The translations under genes were made by a program, and so were the position numbers. This document shows, piece by piece, positions 8,194-15,388 of a DNA stretch of 23,801 nucleotides. The stretch's first letter is position 1, and each line of letters opens with the position of its first letter. This DNA comes from F23-B02 sp963629425 (GTDB taxonomy: Bacteria; Bacillota; Clostridia; Oscillospirales; Oscillospiraceae), in contig CAVGIU010000013.1 of the NCBI GenBank assembly GCA_963629425.1, positions 1 to 23,801 of the forward strand, read 5' to 3'. The notes under the pieces are model-generated. The model was not told the origin of the DNA. It ran no database searches and saw nothing but the letters and a program-made list of their open reading frames with translations.

Positions 8194-8571
8194 TTATTTA
8201 TTTCTTATCACGAGGTATGCTATGCCGCTTAGGATGAATGCCGCGATGGCGGGAATCGAGAGGATCATGCCGTAGAACAACAATGCAGACGGCTCGAACG
8301 TTATGTTAAATCCCTCGGGAACAACAAACCATGCAAGAAGGAAAATTTCAAAAACAAGGAACAGCAGGAAATCATACTTTCCGCGCTTTTTTGCGGCTAT
8401 CGTCAAGACAACGGCGCCGAGAACGGGCAGGATATACAGATACCATATTCCGTACATCGTATCGGGAGGTATCATCGGTCCGCCGCCTATCCTCTGCGCC
8501 GCAAGACTGATCCCGCAGAGACAAAACAGTGCGGCATAAGCCCACCATTGGCGTTTTTTACGGGTTTCCAC
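8194..8571 (-). CDS. Small integral membrane protein, function unknown
   Basis: A 125-residue protein with four hydrophobic segments, starting METRKKRQWWAY. The segments lie at about residues 10-25, 43-61, 67-84 and 97-121, with a basic cytoplasmic N-terminus and a short basic tail. It has no cysteine-rich or catalytic motif and I cannot place it in a family. The start codon is GTG 8571, supported by AGGAGG 8 bases upstream. It is a separate unit, between its own possible promoter and the shared terminator at 8148-8181. Confidence 0.72.
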   Translation of the reverse strand: METRKKRQWWAYAALFCLCGISLAAQRIGGGPMIPPDTMYGIWYLYILPVLGAVVLTIAAKKRGKYDFLLFLVFEIFLLAWFVVPEGFNITFEPSALLFYGMILSIPAIAAFILSGIAYLVIRNK

Positions 8572-8603
8572 AGTTGTTTCCTCCTAATTAATTTTGTAAG
8601 TAC

Positions 8604-8633
8604 ATCATAGCATATCCAAGCCAATCTACGCAA
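8604..8633 (-). promoter_or_regulatory. Possible promoter for the small membrane protein
   Basis: On the minus strand, TTGCGT (8633-8628), an 18-base spacer and TATGAT (8609-8604). The -35 match is moderate. It lies about 33 bases before the GTG start. Confidence 0.45.
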
Positions 8634-8676
8634 TGTGTTTTTACAATTCTAAAAAAAATGTAGCATTATTACCAAT

Positions 8677-8715
8677 AAAAAGCGCAGGCTCACGGTCGTG
8701 AACCTGCGCTTTTTT
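8677..8715 (-). terminator. Terminator of the solute-binding protein / hypB unit
   Basis: A 14-base arm AGCGCAGGYTCACG on each side, with one C/T difference and a short loop, flanked by A and T runs. It lies 7 bases after the hypB stop codon. Confidence 0.85.
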
Positions 8716-8721
8716 CCCAAA

Positions 8722-9409
8722 TTACTTATTCCACTCGGCGACCTGAGTGCGCAGCCAGTCTGCCCACTCATCGATACCCTCGCCCGTTCTTGCGGAAATG
8801 GGGATGATGGTGATGTTGGGATTTAGCTTTTTGACGTATTCCCTGCACTTTTCAAGGTCAAAATCAAAGTACGGCATGACGTCTATCTTATTTACGAGCA
8901 GAACGTCGCAGATTGAGAACATCAGGGGGTACTTCAGGGGCTTATCGTGACCCTCGGGAACGGAGAGGATCNNNNNNNNNNGAGAGGATCATCGCGTTTT
9001 TCACCACGCCCGTGTCAAACTCCGCGGGGCAGACGAGGTTGCCGACGTTTTCGAGTATCGCAAAGTCGATATTCTCCGTGCCGAGGCCTTCAAGTCCCTG
9101 CTTGGTCATGCCCGCATCGAGGTGGCACATACCGCCCGTATGCAGCTGGATAACCTTCGCGCCGGTCTCGGCAATGGTGTGAGCGTCGACATCCGAGTCG
9201 ATATCCGCCTCCATGACGCCTATGCGCATCTCGTCCTTTAAAGCCGCGATAGTCGCCTTGAGGGTGGTCGTTTTGCCCGAGCCGGGGGATGACATGAGGT
9301 TCAGCAAAAATGTTTTCTCCTGCTTGAGCTCCTGTCTGAGCTTATCCGCTTCCCTGTCGTTATTCTCAAATACACTTTTTTTGATTTCCAGTACTCTGAA
9401 GCCTTCCAT
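8722..9409 (-). CDS. hypB: HypB, hydrogenase/nickel-insertion GTPase (interrupted by a 10-N assembly gap)
   Basis: HypB is a GTPase that helps load nickel into [NiFe] hydrogenase, and sometimes urease. The P-loop SPGSGKTT lies at residues 41-48. Metal-site residues are Cys95-His96 (GGMCHLDA) and Cys127 (GNLVCPAEFDTG). A switch-region EADI precedes them and NKID serves as the G4 base motif. The usual N-terminal metal-binding extension is absent. The gap at 8972-8981 breaks the frame as given. Its flanks are the same 9 bases, and merging them gives an unbroken 222-residue protein reading AMILSVPEGHDKPLKYPLMF across the join. Start ATG 9409 has AGAGGTG 8 bases upstream. It lies 22 bases after the solute-binding protein gene; no hypA or hydrogenase genes are in the window. 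Confidence 0.9.
8972..8981. other. Assembly gap (10 N) flanked by a 9-base duplicate
   Basis: Ten N bases. GAGAGGATC occurs immediately before (8963-8971) and immediately after (8982-8990), as expected when two contigs with a short unmerged overlap are joined. Confidence 0.97.
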
Positions 9410-9431
9410 TGTCAATGCACCTCTGTCTTTA

Positions 9432-10628
9432 TTAGTTTAGTGAATTCATTATCGTATTCATGACATTATCGAAATTTCTGCTGTTTACCGAATATTCCGC
9501 ACTTGCGGCCGTGCTCGTGCTCTCGCCCTCTTTGCGCATCGCGTCGACCGCGTCCATGAGTTCTTCGTAAATTGCAAACTCGGATGATGAGCTCTCATTG
9601 CCGATAGCGGCAAGATAGCCCGAATCGCCGACGAAGCTGCTGTTATTCTTCTGCGAGGTGATCCAGCGCAGGAACTCTACGGCCGACTTTTCGCGCGTAG
9701 TGTCCGACGCGAGGATGGTCATGCCGGTGACCTTCTGCGTATATGCGGGCTTACCGTCCTTCATATAAGGAAAGCTTACAAACTCAAAAGTATCGGTACT
9801 GAGCTTATCGGCGTATTTCATAAGATCCGCCGAGGATATGATCGCCGCCGCGATATCGCCGTCGGCAAGCTTTTTGGCGGCATTTCCGCCGGCCGAAGTA
9901 AATCCGCGGTCATAGGCCGTTTCCGCAAGGAGCTTATATATGTATTTGCAGTTATCACTGTCGGTATCGTGAGGGCTCACGCCGTCAAACTTCTCACCGA
10001 GCTGCGCGACGGCATCGCGGAAAAACAGCGAATAATCCGAAATCGTGAAAAAGCTCTTCGAGCTGCGCTTATAGTATTCATCGGCGACCGAGCAGAGCTT
10101 TTCAAAGCTGGATATTGCCTCGGAATCGGCAAAAAGCGAGGTATTTACCACAAAAACATTCGTCTCCGCCGCTATCGGCACGGAGGCGAGCCCCTTTGAG
10201 CTTTTCGCCGCAGCCGTCATGCTTTTGTCGTAGCTTGAGGTCTCCCAGCTGCTGAAGTATTTATCCATATCCGCAAGCTTACTCTCATCATCGAGCCATG
10301 CCGCGAAGTCCGTATCACAGACAAGGATATCGGGCTTTTCGCCGTCCCCCGCGAGGGCTTCCTCCACGCTGTCATAAAGCTGCTTTTGCGTATCAAAAGC
10401 TTTGGCGCTCACCTTAATGCCGCAGTCGGCACCATCGGTCTCGTTATACTTGCCGCACATGGCGTTAAAGCCCGACCACATTGCGTCATCGTTTACATAC
10501 CAAACGCTCAGCGTCTGCGGCTCGTCAGGCTTAAACTGCGCATAATGGGCAAAGTATATATATATCACGCCGCCGAGCAGCAGCGCCAGTGCCGCCGCGA
10601 CAGCAAGCCTATATTTGATCTTTGACAT
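9432..10628 (-). CDS. Extracellular solute-binding protein (family 1-like), membrane-anchored
   Basis: A 398-residue protein. A basic N-terminus (SKIKYR) leads into one hydrophobic segment (about 8-27) and then a long secreted domain. QTLSVWYVNDDAMW, DILVCDTDFAAWLDD, PIAAETNVFVVNTSLF and ASDTTREKSAVEFLRWITS resemble bacterial family 1 sugar-type binding proteins. There is no lipobox cysteine after the hydrophobic segment, so it is probably held by an uncleaved anchor rather than as a lipoprotein. No ABC permease or ATPase gene is adjacent, so transport is uncertain and a sensing or scaffold role is possible. ATG 10628 has AAGGA 7 bases upstream. It is followed closely by hypB. Confidence 0.75.
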   Translation of the reverse strand: MSKIKYRLAVAAALALLLGGVIYIYFAHYAQFKPDEPQTLSVWYVNDDAMWSGFNAMCGKYNETDGADCGIKVSAKAFDTQKQLYDSVEEALAGDGEKPDILVCDTDFAAWLDDESKLADMDKYFSSWETSSYDKSMTAAAKSSKGLASVPIAAETNVFVVNTSLFADSEAISSFEKLCSVADEYYKRSSKSFFTISDYSLFFRDAVAQLGEKFDGVSPHDTDSDNCKYIYKLLAETAYDRGFTSAGGNAAKKLADGDIAAAIISSADLMKYADKLSTDTFEFVSFPYMKDGKPAYTQKVTGMTILASDTTREKSAVEFLRWITSQKNNSSFVGDSGYLAAIGNESSSSEFAIYEELMDAVDAMRKEGESTSTAASAEYSVNSRNFDNVMNTIMNSLN

Positions 10629-10681
10629 TTTACATTCCTTTTTACCCGCATTTTTGCGGGCAACATTATTTTTTCATAACC

Positions 10682-10710
10682 TTTATATCACATTTTTCCG
10701 TCGTTTTCAA
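10682..10710 (-). promoter_or_regulatory. Promoter for the solute-binding protein / hypB unit
   Basis: On the minus strand, TTGAAA (10710-10705), a 17-base spacer and TATAAA (10687-10682). A small hairpin (CCCGC/GCGGG, near 10648-10663) sits in the leader just before the ribosome-binding site. Confidence 0.65.
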
Positions 10711-10730
10711 CCGCATTGTGTCGACGCGCA

Positions 10731-10760
10731 AAACGGCAGAAGCATTTGCTCCTGCCGTTT
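10731..10760 (-). terminator. Terminator after the anti-sigma factor gene
   Basis: An inverted repeat, AAACGGCAG with CTGCCGTTT, extended by AGCA/TGCT around an AAAT-type loop. On the minus strand it is followed only by a short T run, so it may be moderate in strength. Confidence 0.7.
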
Positions 10761-10790
10761 CACATCATATGTGGGCTTAGTATAGGAATA

Positions 10791-11912
10791 TCATGCGGCC
10801 GGGATAATGGCCGTTCCGATATGCTTTATAACTTTTGCGATCTCGCTTTGGCTTATCCAGTCGGTCACCGTGCTCTGACCCAGGCCGATAAGCGCGCCGT
10901 GGTTTCCGATATTTTTCGTCAGGCTCTCTGCCAGTACAGCCCAAAGCTTCTGACCGTCCTCGGTCTTACTCTCGGCAATGCTGAATTCATAACCTATACG
11001 CTTTACGACATCGCTGGGCTTATAATACTTGCTGAGCTTATCGTAGAAATCGCTGATGGCGCTTGTAAAGCTCACCAGTTCGTCGCCGCTGAGCTCTTCG
11101 AGCTTGAGCTTTTCCTCGCACTCCTCGGGAACGACTCCCGCGACCGAACCTGTACGCTCAACGCCCTCGGGCAGTCCGACATACTCGAACAGCTGGTTGA
11201 GAAGCTGGATATTATTTTCGACGAGTTTATCGAAGCTGTAGTCGCTGTGCTCGGAGACGAACTTATTTATGATATCGACGCGTCCCTCGGAGATGCTGAA
11301 CTTTTCAGCTGTTGCGGCAGCGGAATCACTGTAGCTTATTACCTGACTGAGTATCGATAAACCGTAATTGACGGCCTTATCTATCTGCTCGACGGTGTCG
11401 ACCGTGTTCTTTAATATCTGCTGCGCCAAATCATCGTCCGACGCGGCGACGCTTATGAGGATAGAGTTTTTAAGGTTTGTTATATATTCCTTCTCCTGAA
11501 GAGAAGTCACTATCTCCGTAACGGCGGTCTTATAATCCTTGCCCTCAAGTTCAAGTCCTTCAATCACAGGCTGCGACTCTTCATTAAGCCCCTCGACATT
11601 CACAACAACATCGCGGTCATTCACCTCGACGCGTATGCTGGGGTTAACGTCGATCATAATAACGCTGTTGCGCGCCATTTGGACGCTCTGCACTCCCGAG
11701 GTGAGCGTCATCTCGTCCTCATCCACATGCGCACCGTTTGCCGCCATCACACCCGTTCCGAGAACGATTATGGCAAGACTCGCCGCGATGGACGCGATGA
11801 CATTGCGCGAACCGGAGCGCCTGCGCGCCGTCTTCACGCTTTCGGTCATTATCTCTTCAATATATTTATCTTTTACAGAGCCCAGGGCTCTGAGCAATTG
11901 GTCGCTTTTCAA
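10791..11912 (-). CDS. RsgI-like membrane anti-sigma factor
   Basis: A 373-residue partner of the upstream ECF sigma factor. A short cytoplasmic helical region (1-37) leads to one transmembrane helix (about 38-58). An extracytoplasmic domain follows with IDVNPSIRVEVN (87-98), then a GLNEESQP stretch, matching the RsgI middle domain. In RsgI proteins the Asn-Pro bond of this motif is the self-cleavage site; here it is Asn90-Pro91. The C-terminal part is helical, with an EGRVDIINKF segment, and ends without a recognisable carbohydrate-binding module. The start is TTG 11912, overlapping the sigma stop, with AAGG 9 bases upstream; the longer open frame to 12158 is sigma-gene shadow. It probably holds the sigma factor at the membrane until a signal triggers proteolysis. 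Confidence 0.82.
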   Translation of the reverse strand: MKSDQLLRALGSVKDKYIEEIMTESVKTARRRSGSRNVIASIAASLAIIVLGTGVMAANGAHVDEDEMTLTSGVQSVQMARNSVIMIDVNPSIRVEVNDRDVVVNVEGLNEESQPVIEGLELEGKDYKTAVTEIVTSLQEKEYITNLKNSILISVAASDDDLAQQILKNTVDTVEQIDKAVNYGLSILSQVISYSDSAAATAEKFSISEGRVDIINKFVSEHSDYSFDKLVENNIQLLNQLFEYVGLPEGVERTGSVAGVVPEECEEKLKLEELSGDELVSFTSAISDFYDKLSKYYKPSDVVKRIGYEFSIAESKTEDGQKLWAVLAESLTKNIGNHGALIGLGQSTVTDWISQSEIAKVIKHIGTAIIPAA

Positions 11913-12469
11913 AGAGATATACCTTCTTTCATAAAATGTTTTTTCAGTCTGCCGCGCAGTCTGAAAAGCATTGTAGTCGTTTTTGAAACCGATATTCCGT
12001 AGCGTTCGGCAACATCGGCAATAGGCTCCATCATCCAGTATCGCCGCATAAATACCCCGCGCTCCACGGCGCTGAGCGTTTCGAGGAAACTGTTTATCGC
12101 ATTTATTATCTCCTCGGAATCCTGCCGCCGCTCCAGCTCGTCGACGCCGGAGACGCACTCTGCAAGCTCGTCAAGCAGCACCGGCACCTCACCGTTTCCG
12201 CGCTTAGAGCTGTTTTTCTGCCGCAGCTTATCAAGCGCGATATTGCGGGTTATCTTCCCAATATAGGCCGAAAGCGAATCCGGCTCGTTCGGCGGGATAC
12301 TTCCCCACGTCCTCATATAGGCATCGTTTACGCACTCCTCGCTGTCCTCAGCGTTTCCGAGTACGTTGAATGCCACGCGATGACAATAGCGGCCGTATTT
12401 AATATCTATTTGTAACAGGGCTTCCTCCGAACGTGCCAGAAAAAGCTCAACAATACGCCGATCGTCCAC
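11909..12469 (-). CDS. ECF-type RNA polymerase sigma factor
   Basis: A 186-residue sigma-70 family protein. Region 2 spans about residues 8-75 (RYCHRVAFNVLGNAEDSEECVNDAY split here, then TWGSIPP). Region 4 spans about 115-180, with RGVFMRRYWMMEPIADVAERYG then SVSKTTTMLFRLRGRL, a typical -35 recognition helix-turn-helix. It ends KKHFMKEGISL, common in clostridial ECF factors. The start codon is GTG 12469, with AGGAG 6 bases upstream. The gene overlaps its anti-sigma partner, so both are made together. It is expected to be released under an envelope signal. The regulon is unknown, but the divergent cdsA cluster is an obvious candidate. Confidence 0.9.
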   Translation of the reverse strand: MDDRRIVELFLARSEEALLQIDIKYGRYCHRVAFNVLGNAEDSEECVNDAYMRTWGSIPPNEPDSLSAYIGKITRNIALDKLRQKNSSKRGNGEVPVLLDELAECVSGVDELERRQDSEEIINAINSFLETLSAVERGVFMRRYWMMEPIADVAERYGISVSKTTTMLFRLRGRLKKHFMKEGISL

Positions 12470-12592
12470 AACTTACTCCTAACTTCTAATTATAGAGACG
12501 GATATTTAAATTAAGTATCACATTTTTTTGCGAAAAACACAAGAATTATTTTTTCGTTGAGGGCATTTTGCGATAATTGACACCTTTTGTTG

Positions 12593-12621
12593 TTGTAGAC
12601 GGCGTATTAATATGTTATATT
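12593..12621 (+). promoter_or_regulatory. Promoter for cdsA
   Basis: TTGTAG (12593-12598), a 17-base spacer and TATATT (12616-12621), about 40 bases before the TTG start of cdsA. The match is moderate; a TTGACA at 12577-12582 has no well-spaced -10. Confidence 0.5.
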
Positions 12622-12661
12622 AGGTGTTAAATTTGCACTTCTACGAAAGAGGGTAACTATC

Positions 12662-13465
12662 TTGAAAACAAGAGTTATTTCGGCAACGGTCCTTATAATA
12701 CTGGTCGTTGCCTGTTTTGCACTGGGTCCCGTAACAAGGGCACTGTTCCTTTTAGCGGCTATGATAATGGCCGTGTGGGAGACCTGCCGCGCTATCGGAT
12801 GCAAAGACGTCTCATGTTCCCCCTGGATACTGTACGCTTACTGCACCGCAACTGTAGCGGAGCTTTGGTTCAATGCCGACGCTCTCGCATTTGAGGTTAC
12901 GTTCTTCCTTGCGGTATTTGCCGCGATGACGGCCGGTATCGTCTCCGAAAAGATACGCGGCGCGGGCGCTTTGGCTACGCTGGGCGTTTTTGCTTATCCT
13001 GTAGTTCCGTTTATCATCGTGTGTAAGCTTGCTCTTATGGACAGCTGCGTTTGGATCCCTGTGTTCGCTATCGCCTGCATATCCACCTGGGTGTGTGACA
13101 GCTTTGCGCTGTTCGGCGGCAAGAGATTCGGAAAGCATAAGCTTGCGCCTGAAGTCAGCCCCAACAAGACCGTCGAGGGCAGCATCTGCGGCGCTTTGAG
13201 CGCAGCCGTTGCAGGCATTATACTTTTCTTCGTGCTGAAGCAGTGGTATTCTGTCAATTGCCTCGCCTGCGTGCTGACCGCTCTTATCTGCTCGAGCTTC
13301 GGTCAAATCGGCGACCTTGCGGCCTCGCTGATAAAGCGCATGGCCGGTCTTAAGGACTACAGCAATCTCATCCCGGGCCACGGCGGCGTTATGGACAGAG
13401 TTGACAGCCTGCTCTTTTCCATCCCCTCGGCGTACTTCTGTCTTCTCATCGCAGGGATCATCTGA
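12662..13465 (+). CDS. cdsA: Phosphatidate cytidylyltransferase
   Basis: CdsA makes CDP-diacylglycerol from phosphatidic acid and CTP, the branch point of membrane phospholipid synthesis. The 267-residue protein has about seven to eight membrane segments. The CTP-transferase signature covers residues 213-250: GQIGDLAASLIKR, then GLKDYSNLIPGHGGVMDRVDS. An upstream conserved block has CDSFALFGGKRFGKHKLAP, then SPNKTVEG. The start codon is TTG 12662, with GAGGG 8 bases upstream. It is followed 20 bases later by a lipid kinase gene, probably the same transcript, which ends at the hairpin at 14384-14414. In many Bacillota cdsA lies beside uppS and dxr; neither is visible here. Confidence 0.95.
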   Translation: MKTRVISATVLIILVVACFALGPVTRALFLLAAMIMAVWETCRAIGCKDVSCSPWILYAYCTATVAELWFNADALAFEVTFFLAVFAAMTAGIVSEKIRGAGALATLGVFAYPVVPFIIVCKLALMDSCVWIPVFAIACISTWVCDSFALFGGKRFGKHKLAPEVSPNKTVEGSICGALSAAVAGIILFFVLKQWYSVNCLACVLTALICSSFGQIGDLAASLIKRMAGLKDYSNLIPGHGGVMDRVDSLLFSIPSAYFCLLIAGII

Positions 13466-13485
13466 ACTTAGCGGAGTAATTTTCA

Positions 13486-14385
13486 ATGAAAAACTTTTCC
13501 CAGCTTAAAAAGCTAATGCTCATAATAAACCCCGTTTCGGGACGGCGCACCTCACTGCGCTTTCTGCCGGATATAATCGGGATATTCTCGGCAAACGACT
13601 ATGCCGTTACGGTTTTTCCTACCGCAAAAAGCGGCGACGCGACGGATTTTGCGATGGGCTACGGCAGTGAATTTGATCTCATCGTCTGTATCGGCGGCGA
13701 CGGTACGCTAAACGAAGTCATAAGCGGCATCATACGCGGCGATTGCCGCACGCCGCTCGGCTATATTCCTTCGGGCAGCACAAACGATTTTGCAGCCTGC
13801 CACGGTATATCCTCGGATATGCTCGAGGCCGCGCAGAGCATTGTAGACGGCAAGCCCAAAAGCGTCGACATCGGAAAATTCGGGGATCAGTATTTTTCCT
13901 ATGTTGCGGCCTTCGGCGCGTTTTCCTGGCTGTCGTACACCACGCCGCAGAATCTCAAGAACGTACTGGGGCACTCGGCGTATCTGCTTGACGCGGTGAA
14001 AGACCTTCCGAAGATCAAAGCATACCACTTAAAGCTCGACCTTGGCGAATTCACCTGCGAGGGTGACTATATATTCGGCGCGGTGTGCAACTCGACCTCG
14101 GTCGCCGGAACTATAACGCTTCCGAAGACCGTTGTGGATACCGGCGACGGAAAATTCGAGATCCTGCTCGTGCACGAGCCGAGGACGCTCATTGATTTTC
14201 AAAACATCCTGCTCGGCGTTTTCACACAGGACTATTCCTCTCCCTTCCTCGATTTCTTTCAAGCCGATTCGCTGAAGATATCTGCGCCGGAGGAGCTCGA
14301 CTGGTCGCTCGACGGTGAGCGCGGCAAGGGCGCCGAACTGCACAAGATAGAAAATCTTGCCGGCAGACTGACTCTTATATGCTGA
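13486..14385 (+). CDS. Diacylglycerol kinase family lipid kinase (YegS/BmrU/DgkB-like)
   Basis: A 299-residue soluble kinase of the DAGK catalytic family. It has LIINPVSGR (12-20), the nucleotide-binding GGDGTLNE (70-77) and PSGSTNDFA (95-103), where relatives more often have GT in place of GS. The C-terminal half ends with SLDGERGKGAEL, matching the usual LDGE block. Family members phosphorylate diacylglycerol or related lipids, recycling them to phosphatidic acid, which is the substrate of CdsA just upstream. The pair therefore makes sense as a phospholipid-recycling unit. GGAG lies about 9 bases before the ATG. Confidence 0.87.
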   Translation: MKNFSQLKKLMLIINPVSGRRTSLRFLPDIIGIFSANDYAVTVFPTAKSGDATDFAMGYGSEFDLIVCIGGDGTLNEVISGIIRGDCRTPLGYIPSGSTNDFAACHGISSDMLEAAQSIVDGKPKSVDIGKFGDQYFSYVAAFGAFSWLSYTTPQNLKNVLGHSAYLLDAVKDLPKIKAYHLKLDLGEFTCEGDYIFGAVCNSTSVAGTITLPKTVVDTGDGKFEILLVHEPRTLIDFQNILLGVFTQDYSSPFLDFFQADSLKISAPEELDWSLDGERGKGAELHKIENLAGRLTLIC

Positions 14386-14414
14386 AAAATTACCGCTCTC
14401 GGCGGTAATTTTTC
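14384..14414 (+). terminator. Terminator after the cdsA / lipid kinase pair
   Basis: A perfect 13-base stem, GAAAAATTACCGC with GCGGTAATTTTTC, around a 5-base loop. It starts at the kinase stop codon and ends just before the ribosome-binding site of the next gene, so it probably reduces rather than abolishes read-through. Confidence 0.8.
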
Positions 14415-14424
14415 ATGAGGACCT

Positions 14425-15234
14425 ATGAAGAAAATCTTTAACACGATAAACAATTTCATGATCGAGATAAGCGAGGACAACATTAACGCCCACGCCGCGG
14501 CGAGCGCGTTTTACATGTTTTTGTCCCTCGTTCCCTTTGTAGCGCTTCTGACGGCGATAATCCCCTATACGGGGCTTTCGCAGGAGACGCTTTTCAACGC
14601 GATAGAGCGCTACATACCGGCCGCCCTGCAGGCAATAATCGAGTCGGTCGTCGACGATATATACTTCGCCTCCGGTGCTGTTTTGCCGCTTTCAATACTG
14701 CTGACAATATGGCTTTCAAGCCGCGCGTTCTCGGCGCTCATCCGCGGCATTGAGGATATCTTCCATTCCCCGAAGTACTCGACTTTCCTGCGCCGCAGCC
14801 TGATCGCGTGCTTTTATACTATCGGCATGATCGCCGTTGCTATAATCATCCTTGCTCTGATGGTGTTCAGCCGCGAGATATATGCTCTTATAAATACGCA
14901 TCTGCCGGTAGTCTCTCCGGCTTTGGCTCTGCTGCTGAAGCTGAGATTTGTCGTCGCATTTTTAGTACTTGCAATAGTCTTCCTGGCGATATATAAGGGC
15001 GTTCCCGGCGTTAAGATAAAGCTTCTGCATCTGCTGCCGGGCGCTGCCGGAGCTGCAGCTACGTGGCTTCTGTTTACATGGCTGTTTTCGCTTTTCATCC
15101 GTTACGCCAACTATTCCACCTACGGGAGCCTTGCGACTATCGTCATATCTCTCCTTTGGATGTATTGGTGCATGTATATCATCCTGCTCGGCGCTTCTAT
15201 TAACCAGTTCATTCGCGAGGCACATGAAGGCTGA
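14425..15234 (+). CDS. YihY/BrkB family membrane protein
   Basis: A 269-residue protein with about six membrane segments, of the YihY (formerly 'ribonuclease BN') family. Typical features are the N-terminal HAAASAFYMFLSLVPF, the middle LSSRAFSALIRGIEDIF and the C-terminal YSTYGSLATIVISLLWMYW followed by ILLGASINQ. The molecular function of the family is not settled; tRNA nuclease activity was an early misassignment. ATG 14425 has GAGG only 4 bases upstream, a tight spacing. The gene has no clear promoter of its own, so it probably depends on read-through of the preceding hairpin. Confidence 0.88.
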   Translation: MKKIFNTINNFMIEISEDNINAHAAASAFYMFLSLVPFVALLTAIIPYTGLSQETLFNAIERYIPAALQAIIESVVDDIYFASGAVLPLSILLTIWLSSRAFSALIRGIEDIFHSPKYSTFLRRSLIACFYTIGMIAVAIIILALMVFSREIYALINTHLPVVSPALALLLKLRFVVAFLVLAIVFLAIYKGVPGVKIKLLHLLPGAAGAAATWLLFTWLFSLFIRYANYSTYGSLATIVISLLWMYWCMYIILLGASINQFIREAHEG

Positions 15235-15279
15235 TTTTATGGCACAATGCACAATTTTTAAATGTTAATTTTATATATA

Positions 15280-15308
15280 TTTACTTTATATATCTGTTGT
15301 GCTATAAT
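15280..15308 (+). promoter_or_regulatory. Promoter for the MATE transporter
   Basis: TTTACT (15280-15285), a 17-base spacer and a consensus TATAAT (15303-15308). Transcription would start near 15315, directly in front of the inverted repeat at 15321-15358. Confidence 0.65.
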
Positions 15309-15320
15309 CAGCTCCGTTGC

Positions 15321-15358
15321 TTTCGATTGACAAGAGGACACACGCCTGTCAATCGAAG
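15321..15358 (+). repeat. Inverted repeat in the MATE gene leader
   Basis: TTCGATTGACA (15322-15332) and its exact complement TGTCAATCGAA (15347-15357), extended by one G-T pair, around a 14-base centre. No T run follows, so it is not a simple terminator. It could be an operator for a dimeric repressor or an RNA stem controlling the transporter. Confidence 0.75.
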
Positions 15359-15388
15359 TTTGAATTTATAGATTATACAGGTGATAAA

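Noticed and set aside
8722..8922. Separate 66-residue gene starting MFSICDVLLVNKID
   Set aside because: It is the C-terminal part of hypB, separated only by the false assembly gap.
11913..12158. N-terminal 82-residue extension of the anti-sigma gene
   Set aside because: It is an open frame over the sigma factor gene with Arg/Ala-rich sequence and no ribosome-binding site; the TTG at 11912 overlapping the sigma stop fits better.
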